64,000 bases of DNA. Source: CALKZN01 sp964633815. Its GTDB lineage: Bacteria; Pseudomonadota; Gammaproteobacteria; Arenicellales; Arenicellaceae. Both the position numbers and the translations under genes were made by a program. Below, one piece after another: positions 17,841-26,875 of the stretch. The stretch lies in the NCBI GenBank assembly GCA_964633815.1, contig CAZWHW010000001.1, positions 1 through 64,000 on the forward strand, written 5' to 3'. Position 1 is the first letter of the stretch; each line of letters opens with the position of its first letter. The notes beneath the pieces are model-generated. The model saw only the letters and a list, made by a program, of their open reading frames with translations. It was not told the origin of the DNA and did no database searches.

Positions 17841-18644
17841 ATGCTTAAAAATAAACTGTTACTTACCTTGATCTCAGCAAGCTTTATTCAATTTTTTGCA
17901 TTCATTCCCAATAGCTATGCGCTGAAAACGGATCGCGATCAACCTGCTGATATATCATCCGATGAAGTTGATGTCGATTTTAAAACGGGTCGCAGAACAT
18001 TTATTGGCAATGTCCGCTTTGTTCAAGGAACACTCCGCGTTAAAGGCGATCGAGTCGACGCCACTTTCAAAGATGGCAAGTTAGTCAAGGCTATCGCCTA
18101 CGGCAAGCCTGCGGCATTTAAACAACGTCCCGATGACAAACCCAACGATGTCGAAGGTCGCGGCTTAACGATAGTGTTAGACCAAAGAAGCAATTTACTC
18201 ACTCTCAATAAAAGAGCCTCTTTAAAACAAGGCACCGATGTTGCTCGTGGCTCAGTGATTATTTACAACATGGCTGATGACACTCTAAAGGTAAAAGGTA
18301 ATGCCACTGGCTCCACAGGCAAGAAAAAACAAAGCCAAGCAAAACCTAAAACACAAACTGATCCATTTTTTAATGAAAAACCAACTGAGCCATTAAAAAG
18401 TTCAAATTCAGCAGCTCCTCCGGTGACTACTGAGAAAACTGAGAAAACTACTACAAATACTTCGGAAGAAACTACAGAAACAACAGAAACAAAAACTGAA
18501 GCTAATGTACCCGCAGCATCAACACAGCGACGTAGTGATGAATTGCCTGAAGAACTTGTCTTACCAGGCCAATCAAGCTCAAAAAGTACTACACGTGAAT
18601 CATCAGGTCGTTCTCGTTTGATTTTCAAACCAAAATCAAAATAA
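17841..18644 (+). CDS. lptA: LPS transport periplasmic protein LptA, extended C-terminus
   Basis: 267 residues. A signal peptide of about 27 residues ends in SYA, followed by an OstA/LptA beta-jellyroll domain to about residue 155 (includes RTFIGNVRFVQGTL and YNMADDTLKVKGNA). LptA builds the periplasmic bridge that carries LPS to LptD. The C-terminal ~105 residues are a low-complexity tail rich in Thr, Ser, Glu, Lys and Gln, which the common ~185-residue LptA lacks. No convincing ribosome binding site precedes the ATG. It is followed by lptB at 16 bases. Confidence 0.93.
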   Translation: MLKNKLLLTLISASFIQFFAFIPNSYALKTDRDQPADISSDEVDVDFKTGRRTFIGNVRFVQGTLRVKGDRVDATFKDGKLVKAIAYGKPAAFKQRPDDKPNDVEGRGLTIVLDQRSNLLTLNKRASLKQGTDVARGSVIIYNMADDTLKVKGNATGSTGKKKQSQAKPKTQTDPFFNEKPTEPLKSSNSAAPPVTTEKTEKTTTNTSEETTETTETKTEANVPAASTQRRSDELPEELVLPGQSSSKSTTRESSGRSRLIFKPKSK

Positions 18645-18660
18645 GCATTGCAAAGTAATT

Positions 18661-19386
18661 ATGAGTTTCTTAGAAACACACAGCCTAGTCAAAAAGTATA
18701 AAGGTCAAGTCGTTGTCAACCGCGTCAACATCAATGTCGAAAGTGGAGAAGTGGTTGGCTTATTAGGCCCCAATGGCGCTGGCAAAACCACTAGTTTTTA
18801 CATGATCGTTGGCTTAGTTCGTAGTGATGGAGGTCATATCACTCTCGACGGCGAAGAAATCAACCATTTACCTATGCATGAACGCGCTCGTTTGGGCTTA
18901 GGCTATTTGCCGCAAGAAGCCTCCATTTTTAGACGCTTAACTGTCGAAGAAAACTTAATGGCAGTCTTGCAAACTCGCAAAAGTATCACTAAAGCTGAAC
19001 GCAGACATCGAGTTGAACAGTTATTAGAAGAATTCAATATTGGTCATAAGCGCAATACATTAGGCATTTCACTTTCAGGTGGAGAGCGACGACGAGTTGA
19101 AATAGCCCGCGCGCTCGCTTTGAAACCACAATTTATTTTGCTAGATGAACCCTTTGCTGGAATTGATCCAATTTCAGTTGGTGATATTCAACAAATTATT
19201 GACTATCTGCGCAATAGTGGCATTGGCATTATCATTACCGACCATAACATTCGCGAAACATTGAATATTTGTGATCGAACTTATATTTTAGCTAGCGGTG
19301 AAGTGCTCGCTTCAGGCACTGCTGATCAAATTATGCAGAACAAAAGTGTCCGCGATGTCTATCTAGGGTCAAATTTCACCTTGTAG
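18661..19386 (+). CDS. lptB: LPS export ABC transporter ATP-binding protein LptB
   Basis: 241 residues. Walker A is GPNGAGKTT at 36-44; the signature LSGGERRRVEIARAL and Walker B FILLDEPFAGID follow, with the switch His in ITDHNIRE. LptB powers extraction of LPS from the inner membrane with LptF and LptG, which are not in the window. It lies between lptA and rpoN, the conserved order. Confidence 0.97.
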   Translation: MSFLETHSLVKKYKGQVVVNRVNINVESGEVVGLLGPNGAGKTTSFYMIVGLVRSDGGHITLDGEEINHLPMHERARLGLGYLPQEASIFRRLTVEENLMAVLQTRKSITKAERRHRVEQLLEEFNIGHKRNTLGISLSGGERRRVEIARALALKPQFILLDEPFAGIDPISVGDIQQIIDYLRNSGIGIIITDHNIRETLNICDRTYILASGEVLASGTADQIMQNKSVRDVYLGSNFTL

Positions 19387-19415
19387 GCATAGATGCCTTC
19401 TCGGTCGTTTCAGTT

Positions 19416-20837
19416 ATGAAGCAATCACTGAATATAAAACTCAGCCAAGGGTTAAAACTTACCCCTCAATTGCAACAATCTATTAAGTTGTTGCAATTAT
19501 CGTCGGTCGAACTGGACACCGAAATACAAGAAATGCTGGATTCCAACCCGCTGCTTGAAGAAGATCACATCAAACAGGAAGCTTCACACTCTGAACGCGA
19601 AGAGCAAGCCGAATTAAATGCTGAAAAACAGGCTAAAGAACAGGATTGGCAAGAACAATTCGAGACAAGACAATCATCAAACACTAGCTCAACAAACACT
19701 GAATTTGATGTCTATGCAACCTCCTCGTCCCAACAGTCACTAGAAGATAGATTAGTTTGGCAAGTACTAATGACCAAATTATCTGATCGTGACAAATTAA
19801 TTGCTGAAGCCATCATTTTTTCACTCGACTCGGCAGGGTATTTATTATTATCCGATCAAGAAATTGTTGATATCTTGCCTCCTGAAATGGAAATGGAATG
19901 TGATGAGGTAGCCGCCATTATCAAACTTATTCAAACATTTGAACCCACAGGAGTTGCCGCAAGAACACTACAAGAAAGATTGCTGCTAATACTCAACAGC
20001 AAAGAACAAAAACAACCTGAAATTGCTCACAACGTTGACCATTATCTAGCACGGTGTATTGCCGAAAAGCACTTAGACGATCTTGTTGATAGAAATCTCG
20101 CTAGCTTAAAAAATCTGCTTGATATTGACCAGGAACAATTAGTTGATGCAATTCAATATATTCAAAACATCAACCCACATATCGAAAGCTTTGGCGAAAA
20201 AAATGACAACCTATACATAATTCCAGACATTATTGTTAAAAAAGTAAATAATGGTCTGGTAGTACAAATAAATTCTTCGATTAAAAAAAACGTCAAATTG
20301 AACGATTCTTATATATCTATTCCGAAAGAAAATTTGACTGGCGAAGCCAGTAAATATATTTCAGAATCTCTGCAAGAAGCCAAATGGTTTATTAAAAGCT
20401 TAAACAATCGCTATGACACCCTTAAACGTGTTGCTAGTGCCATTGTGAAAAATCAAATTGAATTTTTCAAACACGGAGAAGCTGCACTAAAGCCGATGGT
20501 ACTACAACAAATCGCTGAAGAATTGGAGTTGCACGAATCAACTATTTCCAGAGCAACATCCAACAAATACATGCAAACACCATTAGGTGTTTATGAGCTA
20601 AAATATTTCTTCTCGACTAGTCTTGATTCAGAAAATGGTGAAGGAGTTAGTGCGACAGCAATACGTTCAACCATCAAAAAACTGATCAGCGAAGAAGAAA
20701 AAAGTAAACCTATCAGTGACAGCAAAATTACTGCTATATTAGATGAGAAAGGTTTCAAAGTTGCGCGACGCACTGTCGCAAAATATCGCGAAGGGATGAA
20801 TATCCTTTCTTCCAGTAAACGTAAATCTTTAGTATGA
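19416..20837 (+). CDS. rpoN: RNA polymerase sigma-54 factor
   Basis: 473 residues. The N-terminal activator-interacting region has KLTPQLQQSIKLLQLS near residues 15-30; an acidic, Gln/Glu-rich linker follows; the core-binding domain and the DNA-binding HTH are in the last third. The RpoN box ARRTVAKYRE is at about 450-459. It directs transcription from -24/-12 promoters with enhancer-binding activators, none of which is encoded nearby. It starts 29 bases after lptB; a small hairpin (19385-19398) lies in the gap. The usual downstream neighbour hpf follows at 55 bases. Confidence 0.97.
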   Translation: MKQSLNIKLSQGLKLTPQLQQSIKLLQLSSVELDTEIQEMLDSNPLLEEDHIKQEASHSEREEQAELNAEKQAKEQDWQEQFETRQSSNTSSTNTEFDVYATSSSQQSLEDRLVWQVLMTKLSDRDKLIAEAIIFSLDSAGYLLLSDQEIVDILPPEMEMECDEVAAIIKLIQTFEPTGVAARTLQERLLLILNSKEQKQPEIAHNVDHYLARCIAEKHLDDLVDRNLASLKNLLDIDQEQLVDAIQYIQNINPHIESFGEKNDNLYIIPDIIVKKVNNGLVVQINSSIKKNVKLNDSYISIPKENLTGEASKYISESLQEAKWFIKSLNNRYDTLKRVASAIVKNQIEFFKHGEAALKPMVLQQIAEELELHESTISRATSNKYMQTPLGVYELKYFFSTSLDSENGEGVSATAIRSTIKKLISEEEKSKPISDSKITAILDEKGFKVARRTVAKYREGMNILSSSKRKSLV

Positions 20838-20892
20838 GGTGCTAAAAAATCTATCTGAAATTCCTATTAACAATTAAAAAAAAGAGGTTTCT

Positions 20893-21216
20893 ATGCAAAT
20901 AAATATTACTGGTCACCAGTTGGACTTAACCGATTCACTCAAAGTCCATGTTAATGACAAGCTATCAAAAATCGGACGTCACTTCGATCACATCAACAGT
21001 ATTGATGTAGTACTAAACGTCGAAAAAATACGCCAACAAGCCGAAGCAATCATTAACGCGAAAGGAATTTCGATTCATGCCAATGCTGAATCTGAAAACA
21101 TGTATAGCTCAATTGACATGTTGGCCCAAAAACTTGATTCACAAGTGATCAAACACAAAGAAAAACTATCCGATCATCACAAAAAAGAAGTTTCTCGGAC
21201 AATTCATGACGCTTAA
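20893..21216 (+). CDS. hpf: Ribosome hibernation promoting factor
   Basis: 107 residues, a short-form HPF (no long C-terminal dimerisation domain). The motifs GHQLDLTDSLKVHVNDKLSK near the N-terminus and SSIDMLAQKLDSQVIKHKEK near the C-terminus fit the family. It binds the ribosome in stationary phase and promotes inactive 100S dimers. AGAGG lies 6-10 bases before the ATG. A terminator follows it, ending the lpt-rpoN-hpf transcript. Confidence 0.94.
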   Translation: MQINITGHQLDLTDSLKVHVNDKLSKIGRHFDHINSIDVVLNVEKIRQQAEAIINAKGISIHANAESENMYSSIDMLAQKLDSQVIKHKEKLSDHHKKEVSRTIHDA

Positions 21217-21254
21217 ACATAAGTATGTTATGAAACATTGAACTATTAACAATT

Positions 21255-21304
21255 AAGCCAAAGCAATACATTACATTCAATCATTTTAAGCTTTGGCTTT
21301 TTTA
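21255..21304 (+). terminator. Rho-independent terminator after hpf
   Basis: Perfect 10-base arms AAGCCAAAGC (21255-21264) and GCTTTGGCTT (21290-21299) with a 25-base loop, followed by a run of T. It ends the transcript that carries lptC to hpf and separates it from rapZ. Confidence 0.85.
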
Positions 21305-21357
21305 ATGTCTGAAAACAAGCATTTTTTAAAATACCTAACACAATATAACCAAGCGTC

Positions 21358-22242
21358 ATGCAAAAAAATCACTTCATCGTTATTAGTGGCATGTCAGGAT
21401 CAGGAAAGTCAGTCGCCTTGAATGCCTTGGAAGATTTGGGTTATTACTGTATCGATAATCTTCCAGCCATATTATTGAGTGAAACTGCTGAAAAACTTCT
21501 CGCCACTAACCGTCAAGCAAACGCTGAAAACGTCAAAACACTAAAAGTTGCGGTCAGCATCGATTCCCGCAATAAAGAATTTCTGCAAGGCATTTCGAAA
21601 CAACTCAATATACTTAACCAGCAAGTTGCGAATCAAATTATTTTTCTAGATGCTGATAACAACACCATTATCAAACGTTATAGTGAGACGCGACGCAAAC
21701 ACCCGCTGACCAATAAAAATACCTCCTTGCTTGAAGCTATCAAATTAGATCGTTCCATGTTGAGTTCTCTACAAGAACGAGCTGACATAGAGATCAACAC
21801 CACCAATCACACACCGCATCAACTAAGAAGTTTGATGCGTGATTATGCTGCAACTTCAGACAGTGCACCTATCACTGTTTTATTCCAATCATTTGGCTTC
21901 AAATATGGTTCGCCAAGTGAAGTAGATTTTATCTTTGATGTTCGCTGCCTGCCAAATCCTTACTGGAATGAGACATTACGTGAATACACAGGGCTCGACC
22001 AACCAGTACGAAACTTTCTTGAAGGACACGAAAATGTGGCAAACATGCAATATGACATTCAAACTTTCATTGAAAAATGGTTGCCTCAATTCCAATCTGA
22101 AAACCGCAGCTATTTAAACATTGGCATTGGTTGTACTGGCGGCAAACATCGCTCAGTCTACATTAGCTCAAAACTTGCAAAACATTTCAGCCAAAACCTG
22201 GCGATCCGCACGCAAATCAGGCACCGAGAATTAAACATTTAA
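21358..22242 (+). CDS. rapZ: RNase adaptor protein RapZ
   Basis: 294 residues. A P-loop GMSGSGKS at 11-18 opens the N-terminal kinase-like domain. The C-terminal part has the DVRCLPNPYW and GCTGGKHRSVY motifs that are near-invariant in RapZ. In E. coli RapZ delivers the small RNA GlmZ to RNase E and so tunes GlmS. The nitrogen-PTS genes ptsN and npr, often on either side of rapZ, are missing from this locus. Confidence 0.96.
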   Translation: MQKNHFIVISGMSGSGKSVALNALEDLGYYCIDNLPAILLSETAEKLLATNRQANAENVKTLKVAVSIDSRNKEFLQGISKQLNILNQQVANQIIFLDADNNTIIKRYSETRRKHPLTNKNTSLLEAIKLDRSMLSSLQERADIEINTTNHTPHQLRSLMRDYAATSDSAPITVLFQSFGFKYGSPSEVDFIFDVRCLPNPYWNETLREYTGLDQPVRNFLEGHENVANMQYDIQTFIEKWLPQFQSENRSYLNIGIGCTGGKHRSVYISSKLAKHFSQNLAIRTQIRHRELNI

Positions 22243-22328
22243 TTCACTACATTTTTAAAAAGAAAAATCACCAGCAAATAGTTGTCTGGCAAACGCATTC
22301 TTAGACTAATTTAGTTTAGAATGTACGC

Positions 22329-23672
22329 ATGCAGATGAAAGATAACGACCTACTCAAACAACTTACACTGATCCAAGAGGATCAGGATGAAACTGATCTC
22401 GTTGTTTTTTTAGAATGCCGCCACCCAGCAGAAATAGCGGATTTAATAGAGAGTAGCTCGCTAAAAGCTCGCACAGATATATGGAATCACGTCAAAATCA
22501 CTTGTGCCGGTGAGGTACTAAAAGAACTCAATGAGTGCGTTTTAGAACAAGTTATCGACGAAGCGGAAAAAGAGCGATTAGTTGAAGCGATCACTTATCT
22601 AGATATCGATGATATTGCTGACATTATCCCCGAACTGCCAGAACACATCATTGCTGATACATTACAATCCATCAATCGCGAAACACGAAGGTCTTTGGGT
22701 GAAGTTTTAGCTTATCCTGAAGACAGTGCTGGCGGTTTAATGAATACGGATGCTGTTGTAGTTAGAGATGACATCACCGTTGATGTTGCCCTGCGTTTTC
22801 TACGTTTAAAAGACGAACTGCCTAACAACACAGATAGAATTTTTCTCGTTAATGAAGAAAGCGAATTATCAGGTATCGTTCCTATTAATGCATTGATCAC
22901 TTCAAAAACCGACAAACGCATCTCGGAACACATTCTTGAAGAACCAATCATTTTCAAAGTGCTAGATGATAATGACTTCGTTGCCAAACTATTTGCGGAC
23001 TTTAACTTGGTTTCTGCTCCCGTTATCAACGAAGAAAATAAACTTGTCGGCCGCATTACCATTGATGATGTGGTTGACGTAATCATTGAAGATGCTGATC
23101 AAGAAGCTCTCGCTAAGGCAGGCTTACGCCATGAAGAAGATATTTTTTCTCCTGTACCTAAAAGTGCCCAAAACCGCGCCTTGTGGCTAGGCGTCAATTT
23201 AATCACTGCCTTAATTGGCTCTTGGGTGATTAGCCGCTTCGAGGGCAGCATTCAGCAATTGGTAGCACTGGCGGTTTTAATGCCAATCATTGCCAGCATG
23301 GGCGGTAATGCAGGCATTCAAACACTGACCTTAGTTATTCGCGGCCTGGGCAATGGCACTATTCAAAAAGGCAATATCTGGCGCCTGCTCAAAAAAGAAG
23401 CTTCCGTTGGCAGCCTCAATGGCATTATTTGGGCATTTATCATGGGCATTATTGCCGCCTTTTGGTTCAATGATATTGGCTTAGGGATTATCATTGCACT
23501 CGCTATGCTCATTAACCTAGTCGTGAGCGCATTCGCTGGGGTGATATTACCTATCATTTTTGAAAAAGTGAATATTGACCCAGCCCTTGCTGGCGGGGTC
23601 GCACTGACAACAGTCACTGATGTCGTGGGTTATTTTTCTGTGCTAGGCTTAGCTGCGTGGCTGCTTTTATAA
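22329..23672 (+). CDS. mgtE: Magnesium transporter MgtE
   Basis: 447 residues: an N-terminal helical MgtE domain (to about 130), two CBS domains (about 130-255) and a C-terminal membrane domain with five segments (about 285-447), including the VLMPIIASMGGNAGIQTL and ALTTVTDVVGYFSVLGLA stretches. MgtE is a Mg2+-gated channel. A second ATG two codons in is also possible as a start. It lies downstream of rapZ by 86 bases, and lpxD follows by 21. Confidence 0.95.
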   Translation: MQMKDNDLLKQLTLIQEDQDETDLVVFLECRHPAEIADLIESSSLKARTDIWNHVKITCAGEVLKELNECVLEQVIDEAEKERLVEAITYLDIDDIADIIPELPEHIIADTLQSINRETRRSLGEVLAYPEDSAGGLMNTDAVVVRDDITVDVALRFLRLKDELPNNTDRIFLVNEESELSGIVPINALITSKTDKRISEHILEEPIIFKVLDDNDFVAKLFADFNLVSAPVINEENKLVGRITIDDVVDVIIEDADQEALAKAGLRHEEDIFSPVPKSAQNRALWLGVNLITALIGSWVISRFEGSIQQLVALAVLMPIIASMGGNAGIQTLTLVIRGLGNGTIQKGNIWRLLKKEASVGSLNGIIWAFIMGIIAAFWFNDIGLGIIIALAMLINLVVSAFAGVILPIIFEKVNIDPALAGGVALTTVTDVVGYFSVLGLAAWLLL

Positions 23673-23693
23673 TATTAATTTAACTACTGAACC

Positions 23694-24743
23694 ATGATCA
23701 GCGCACAACAATTATTAGAACAGTTGCCAGCTCTTTTGACTGGCGAAACAAAGACAGAACAACAATTCACTCAAATCAGCTCTCCTGATAATTTTCAAGC
23801 AGGCGACATTATTATTTGTGAAGACAGCAATATTTTAGCAAACCTTAAAGATGCAACGATCTTGCCAGGCTTAGTGATTTCTAATCCAGACACGATTAAT
23901 CACGTTCCAAAAAACATCCCTACACTAACATCCAGCAACCCACGCTTAGCGCATGCATTTATCAAACAAATGCTGAATGATTATGACCGCACTGACCCTG
24001 ACTGGGAGCGGATTCATCCAAGCTCGGTTATCCACAATTCAACTCAACTACCAGACGATTGCCGCGTTGGACCTCATGCAGTAATTGGCGCCAATGTTCA
24101 AATAGGCAAAAATGTCGTTATTCGCAGTAACAGCGTGATCGAGCGCGATGTCGAAATTGGCAACGATTGCACAATTCATAGCCAAGCCAATATTGGCTAT
24201 GGCAGTAAACTTGGCAACCGCGTGATTATTCGATCTGGCGCTGTGGTCGGCAACGAAGGTTTTGGTTTCGCCAAAGACGAAAATAATCATTATCACCGCG
24301 TGCCGCACACAGGCTATGTTGAAATCCAAGATGATGTGCAAATCGGTTCAAATTGCAATATCGACCGCGGCACCTATGGCGCAACCCTAATCAAACGCGG
24401 CTGCAAAATTGATGGTCTTTGCCATATCGCTCACAATGTAGTTTTGGGAGAAAACTGCATCTTAGTCTCTCAATGCGGCATAGCTGGCTCAACCATTGTC
24501 GGGGATCGCGTCATCCTATCAGGCCAAACAGGTGTACTTGATCATTTAAAAATTGCAGATGATGCTGTACTCATCCATCGCGCTGGCGTCATACAAGACA
24601 TCCCAACCGGCGGCATCTGGGGTGGTCTGCCACCAAAACCTATGAAGGAACATATGAAACGCAACAACAGCTACAAAACACTCGAAAAGAAAATTGCTAA
24701 ACTCGAAGAAAAAATTTCTGAACTGAAATCAAAAACCACCTAA
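23694..24743 (+). CDS. lpxD: UDP-3-O-acylglucosamine N-acyltransferase (LpxD family)
   Basis: 349 residues: an N-terminal uridine-binding-type domain (about 1-110), then left-handed beta-helix hexapeptide repeats. The catalytic-type His sits in CHIAHNV, and GNEGFGFAKD is a conserved LpxD stretch. LpxD adds the N-linked acyl chain of lipid A. It is not beside fabZ, lpxA or bamA here, so it could be the only LpxD displaced from that cluster or a second paralog. A short coiled coil ends the protein (about 325-349). Confidence 0.9.
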   Translation: MISAQQLLEQLPALLTGETKTEQQFTQISSPDNFQAGDIIICEDSNILANLKDATILPGLVISNPDTINHVPKNIPTLTSSNPRLAHAFIKQMLNDYDRTDPDWERIHPSSVIHNSTQLPDDCRVGPHAVIGANVQIGKNVVIRSNSVIERDVEIGNDCTIHSQANIGYGSKLGNRVIIRSGAVVGNEGFGFAKDENNHYHRVPHTGYVEIQDDVQIGSNCNIDRGTYGATLIKRGCKIDGLCHIAHNVVLGENCILVSQCGIAGSTIVGDRVILSGQTGVLDHLKIADDAVLIHRAGVIQDIPTGGIWGGLPPKPMKEHMKRNNSYKTLEKKIAKLEEKISELKSKTT

Positions 24744-24769
24744 ATGACAAAGACTCTCACTCTAAATAT

Positions 24770-25657
24770 TTAATTTGAGTTTCTAGTTTGATTAACAGCA
24801 TTTTCAATATAAAGGTCACGTACTTGTTGCGTGATATCTCCAATCCTTCCATTACTAATCTGAGTATCATTAATCTGCGTAACGGGTAATACAAGCGTTG
24901 TTGCGCTACTCATAAAAGCTTCATCGGCATTCAAAGCTTCATCAACAGAAAACAACCGTTGTTCGATAGTTAGCTGATTCTTTTCTGCGACAGCTAAAAC
25001 TATTTTCCGGCGAATGCCTGGCAATATACTATTTGAAAGAGGACGCGTAATAATAGTTTTGTCTTTAACAATATAAGCACTAGAAGAAGCACCTTCGGTA
25101 ATAAAACCATCTTCCACCATCCACGCTTCATAGGCATCATTTTCAGCAGCTTGTTGCTTTGCTACGCATTGACCTAATAAAGCAATAGATTTAATATCTC
25201 GTCGTTTCCAACGAATATCTTCAGTCGTGATGATTTTTACACCCGAGGCAACTAATTCGCGATTGAAAATGCTTTTACTAAAACCAAAAGCCATAAAGGT
25301 CGGTTCCAGGCCCTCCGGAAAAGGGAAATCGCGCGGTGAGACACCGCGAGTAATTTGCATATAAACGCCACCCTCTTCGATGTTATTCAACTCTATTAGT
25401 TTCTCGATTAAATTTCTGAGTTGACTTTTCAGGTCGCTGCCTAAGGCAGTGAGCGTTGCAAATGAGTTAGGTAACGACAATTGCTCTAAGCTATATAACA
25501 GCCTTTGTATAAAAGGCTCAAAGTCAACACTATTACTATTAATAATAGGGATTACCTCATAAACACCATCAGCAAATAAAAAACCTCGATCAAAAACTGA
25601 AACTTTTGCCTCGTTTTTTTCGACCCACTCACCATTAAGAAAAATAATATCTGTCAT
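24770..25657 (-). CDS. Class IV aminotransferase, D-amino-acid transaminase type
   Basis: 295 residues, fold type IV PLP enzyme. The DRGFLFADGVYEVIPI stretch (about 23-38) and the Lys in RRDIKSIALL are typical, as is FITEGASSSAYIV. Within this family, D-alanine transaminase, branched-chain aminotransferase and 4-amino-4-deoxychorismate lyase are hard to separate by eye; the first fits best by length and by the DRGFLFADGVYE motif. It supplies D-glutamate or D-alanine for peptidoglycan if correct. It converges with lpxD (26-base gap). Confidence 0.85.
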   Translation of the reverse strand: MTDIIFLNGEWVEKNEAKVSVFDRGFLFADGVYEVIPIINSNSVDFEPFIQRLLYSLEQLSLPNSFATLTALGSDLKSQLRNLIEKLIELNNIEEGGVYMQITRGVSPRDFPFPEGLEPTFMAFGFSKSIFNRELVASGVKIITTEDIRWKRRDIKSIALLGQCVAKQQAAENDAYEAWMVEDGFITEGASSSAYIVKDKTIITRPLSNSILPGIRRKIVLAVAEKNQLTIEQRLFSVDEALNADEAFMSSATTLVLPVTQINDTQISNGRIGDITQQVRDLYIENAVNQTRNSN

Positions 25658-25814
25658 AAAATTATGATAGCAGGAAAATAAAATTAATATCGATGCCTTT
25701 AATTTTTTTCAACCACATAAATCAGTAAAGTCAAACCAAATTGATCCTAAAGTACGGTATTGGTAAGGCTTCAAACTAAAACAAAAAAAGATCAAATAAC
25801 ACAACTTAAACTAT

Positions 25815-26687
25815 TCATCCATGCCTAATCAAAGTCCCAACCCCCGAATCAGTCATGACTTCTAGTAGCAACGCATGATTGACTCTACCATCGATAATAT
25901 GTGCAGTTTTAACATCATTATGCACGGCATTTAGAGCGCATTCGACTTTTGGCATCATACCACCGACAATTGTGCCATCATCGATGAGCTTGGCGACTTG
26001 TTCGTCGTTCAAACCTGTTAAAAGTGCACCTTGTTTGTCGAGCACACCAGGTGTATTGGTCATAAGAATCAATTTTTCTGCCTCCAATTCAGCAGCTATT
26101 GCTCCTGCTACTGAATCGGCATTGATATTATAAGTTTCTCCTTGTTCGCCCACACCGATTGGCGCAATCACGGGAATGAAGTTATCTTGTTCTAAATGAC
26201 GAACAATGGCAGAGTTGACCGAATCGACCTTGCCAACAAAACCAATATCTTGTTTTGCTGGAATTTTGCTGGCGCTAATTAGACCGCCATCCTTCCCCGT
26301 TAGACCTACCGCTTTGCCACCATGTGAATTAATCAGACTGACAATTTCTTTATTAACTGAACCGCCTAATACCATTTCAACTACATTGATGGTTTCTTTA
26401 GTAGTGACACGCAAGCCATCAACAAAATCTGACTTGATGCCTAGTTGCTCTAGAGTCGAACTAATTTGTGGCCCACCACCATGCACAATCACTGGATTCA
26501 ATCCAACTAATTTTAACAAAACCACATCGCGGGCAAAACTACTTTTTAGATCATCATCAATCATTGCATTGCCACCATATTTAATAACAATCGTTTTGCC
26601 ATGAAACTGTTTAATATAAGGCAAAGCCTCGATTAAAATTTTGGCAGTGCGTTGCGATGATTGTTGTTGTTGTGACGATTGCTTCAT
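25815..26687 (-). CDS. argB: Acetylglutamate kinase
   Basis: 290 residues of the amino-acid kinase fold. The VIKYGGNAM stretch near residue 33, VIVHGGGPQI and the IGVGEQGETYNINADSVAGA block identify ArgB. It phosphorylates N-acetylglutamate, the second step of arginine synthesis. The gene stands alone here, transcribed leftward away from the efflux operon. Its first ~12 residues are Gln/Ser-rich. Confidence 0.95.
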   Translation of the reverse strand: MKQSSQQQQSSQRTAKILIEALPYIKQFHGKTIVIKYGGNAMIDDDLKSSFARDVVLLKLVGLNPVIVHGGGPQISSTLEQLGIKSDFVDGLRVTTKETINVVEMVLGGSVNKEIVSLINSHGGKAVGLTGKDGGLISASKIPAKQDIGFVGKVDSVNSAIVRHLEQDNFIPVIAPIGVGEQGETYNINADSVAGAIAAELEAEKLILMTNTPGVLDKQGALLTGLNDEQVAKLIDDGTIVGGMMPKVECALNAVHNDVKTAHIIDGRVNHALLLEVMTDSGVGTLIRHG

Positions 26688-26780
26688 GTTGTCTGCCTAC
26701 TTTTGTTTTTTCACTTTAATTAAATTACTGTACTGTTAAGATTATCCCATGAAAAGTATGCCTTGCAAAAATAGAATTTT

Positions 26781-26823
26781 TGTCACAATTTGACACATTT
26801 CTAGACAATTTTTTATCGATAAT
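26781..26823 (+). promoter_or_regulatory. Promoter with overlapping dyad for the efflux operon
   Basis: A consensus -35 box TTGACA (26790-26795) lies in the argB/efflux intergenic region, with a weaker TATCGA (26814-26819) 18 bases downstream as -10. The -35 is part of the inverted repeat TGTCA (26781-26785), spacer CAATT, TGACA (26791-26795), the size and symmetry of a repressor site. No regulator gene lies next to it. Confidence 0.45.
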
Positions 26824-26875
26824 AGCCCTATATTATTCCGCAACACATAAATTAGAGTTTTCGTCATATTTTTAA

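Noticed and set aside
18263..18628. A minus-strand frame of 121 codons rich in Ser and Val
   Set aside because: It is the antisense image of the Thr/Glu-rich LptA tail and has no ribosome binding site or family signature.
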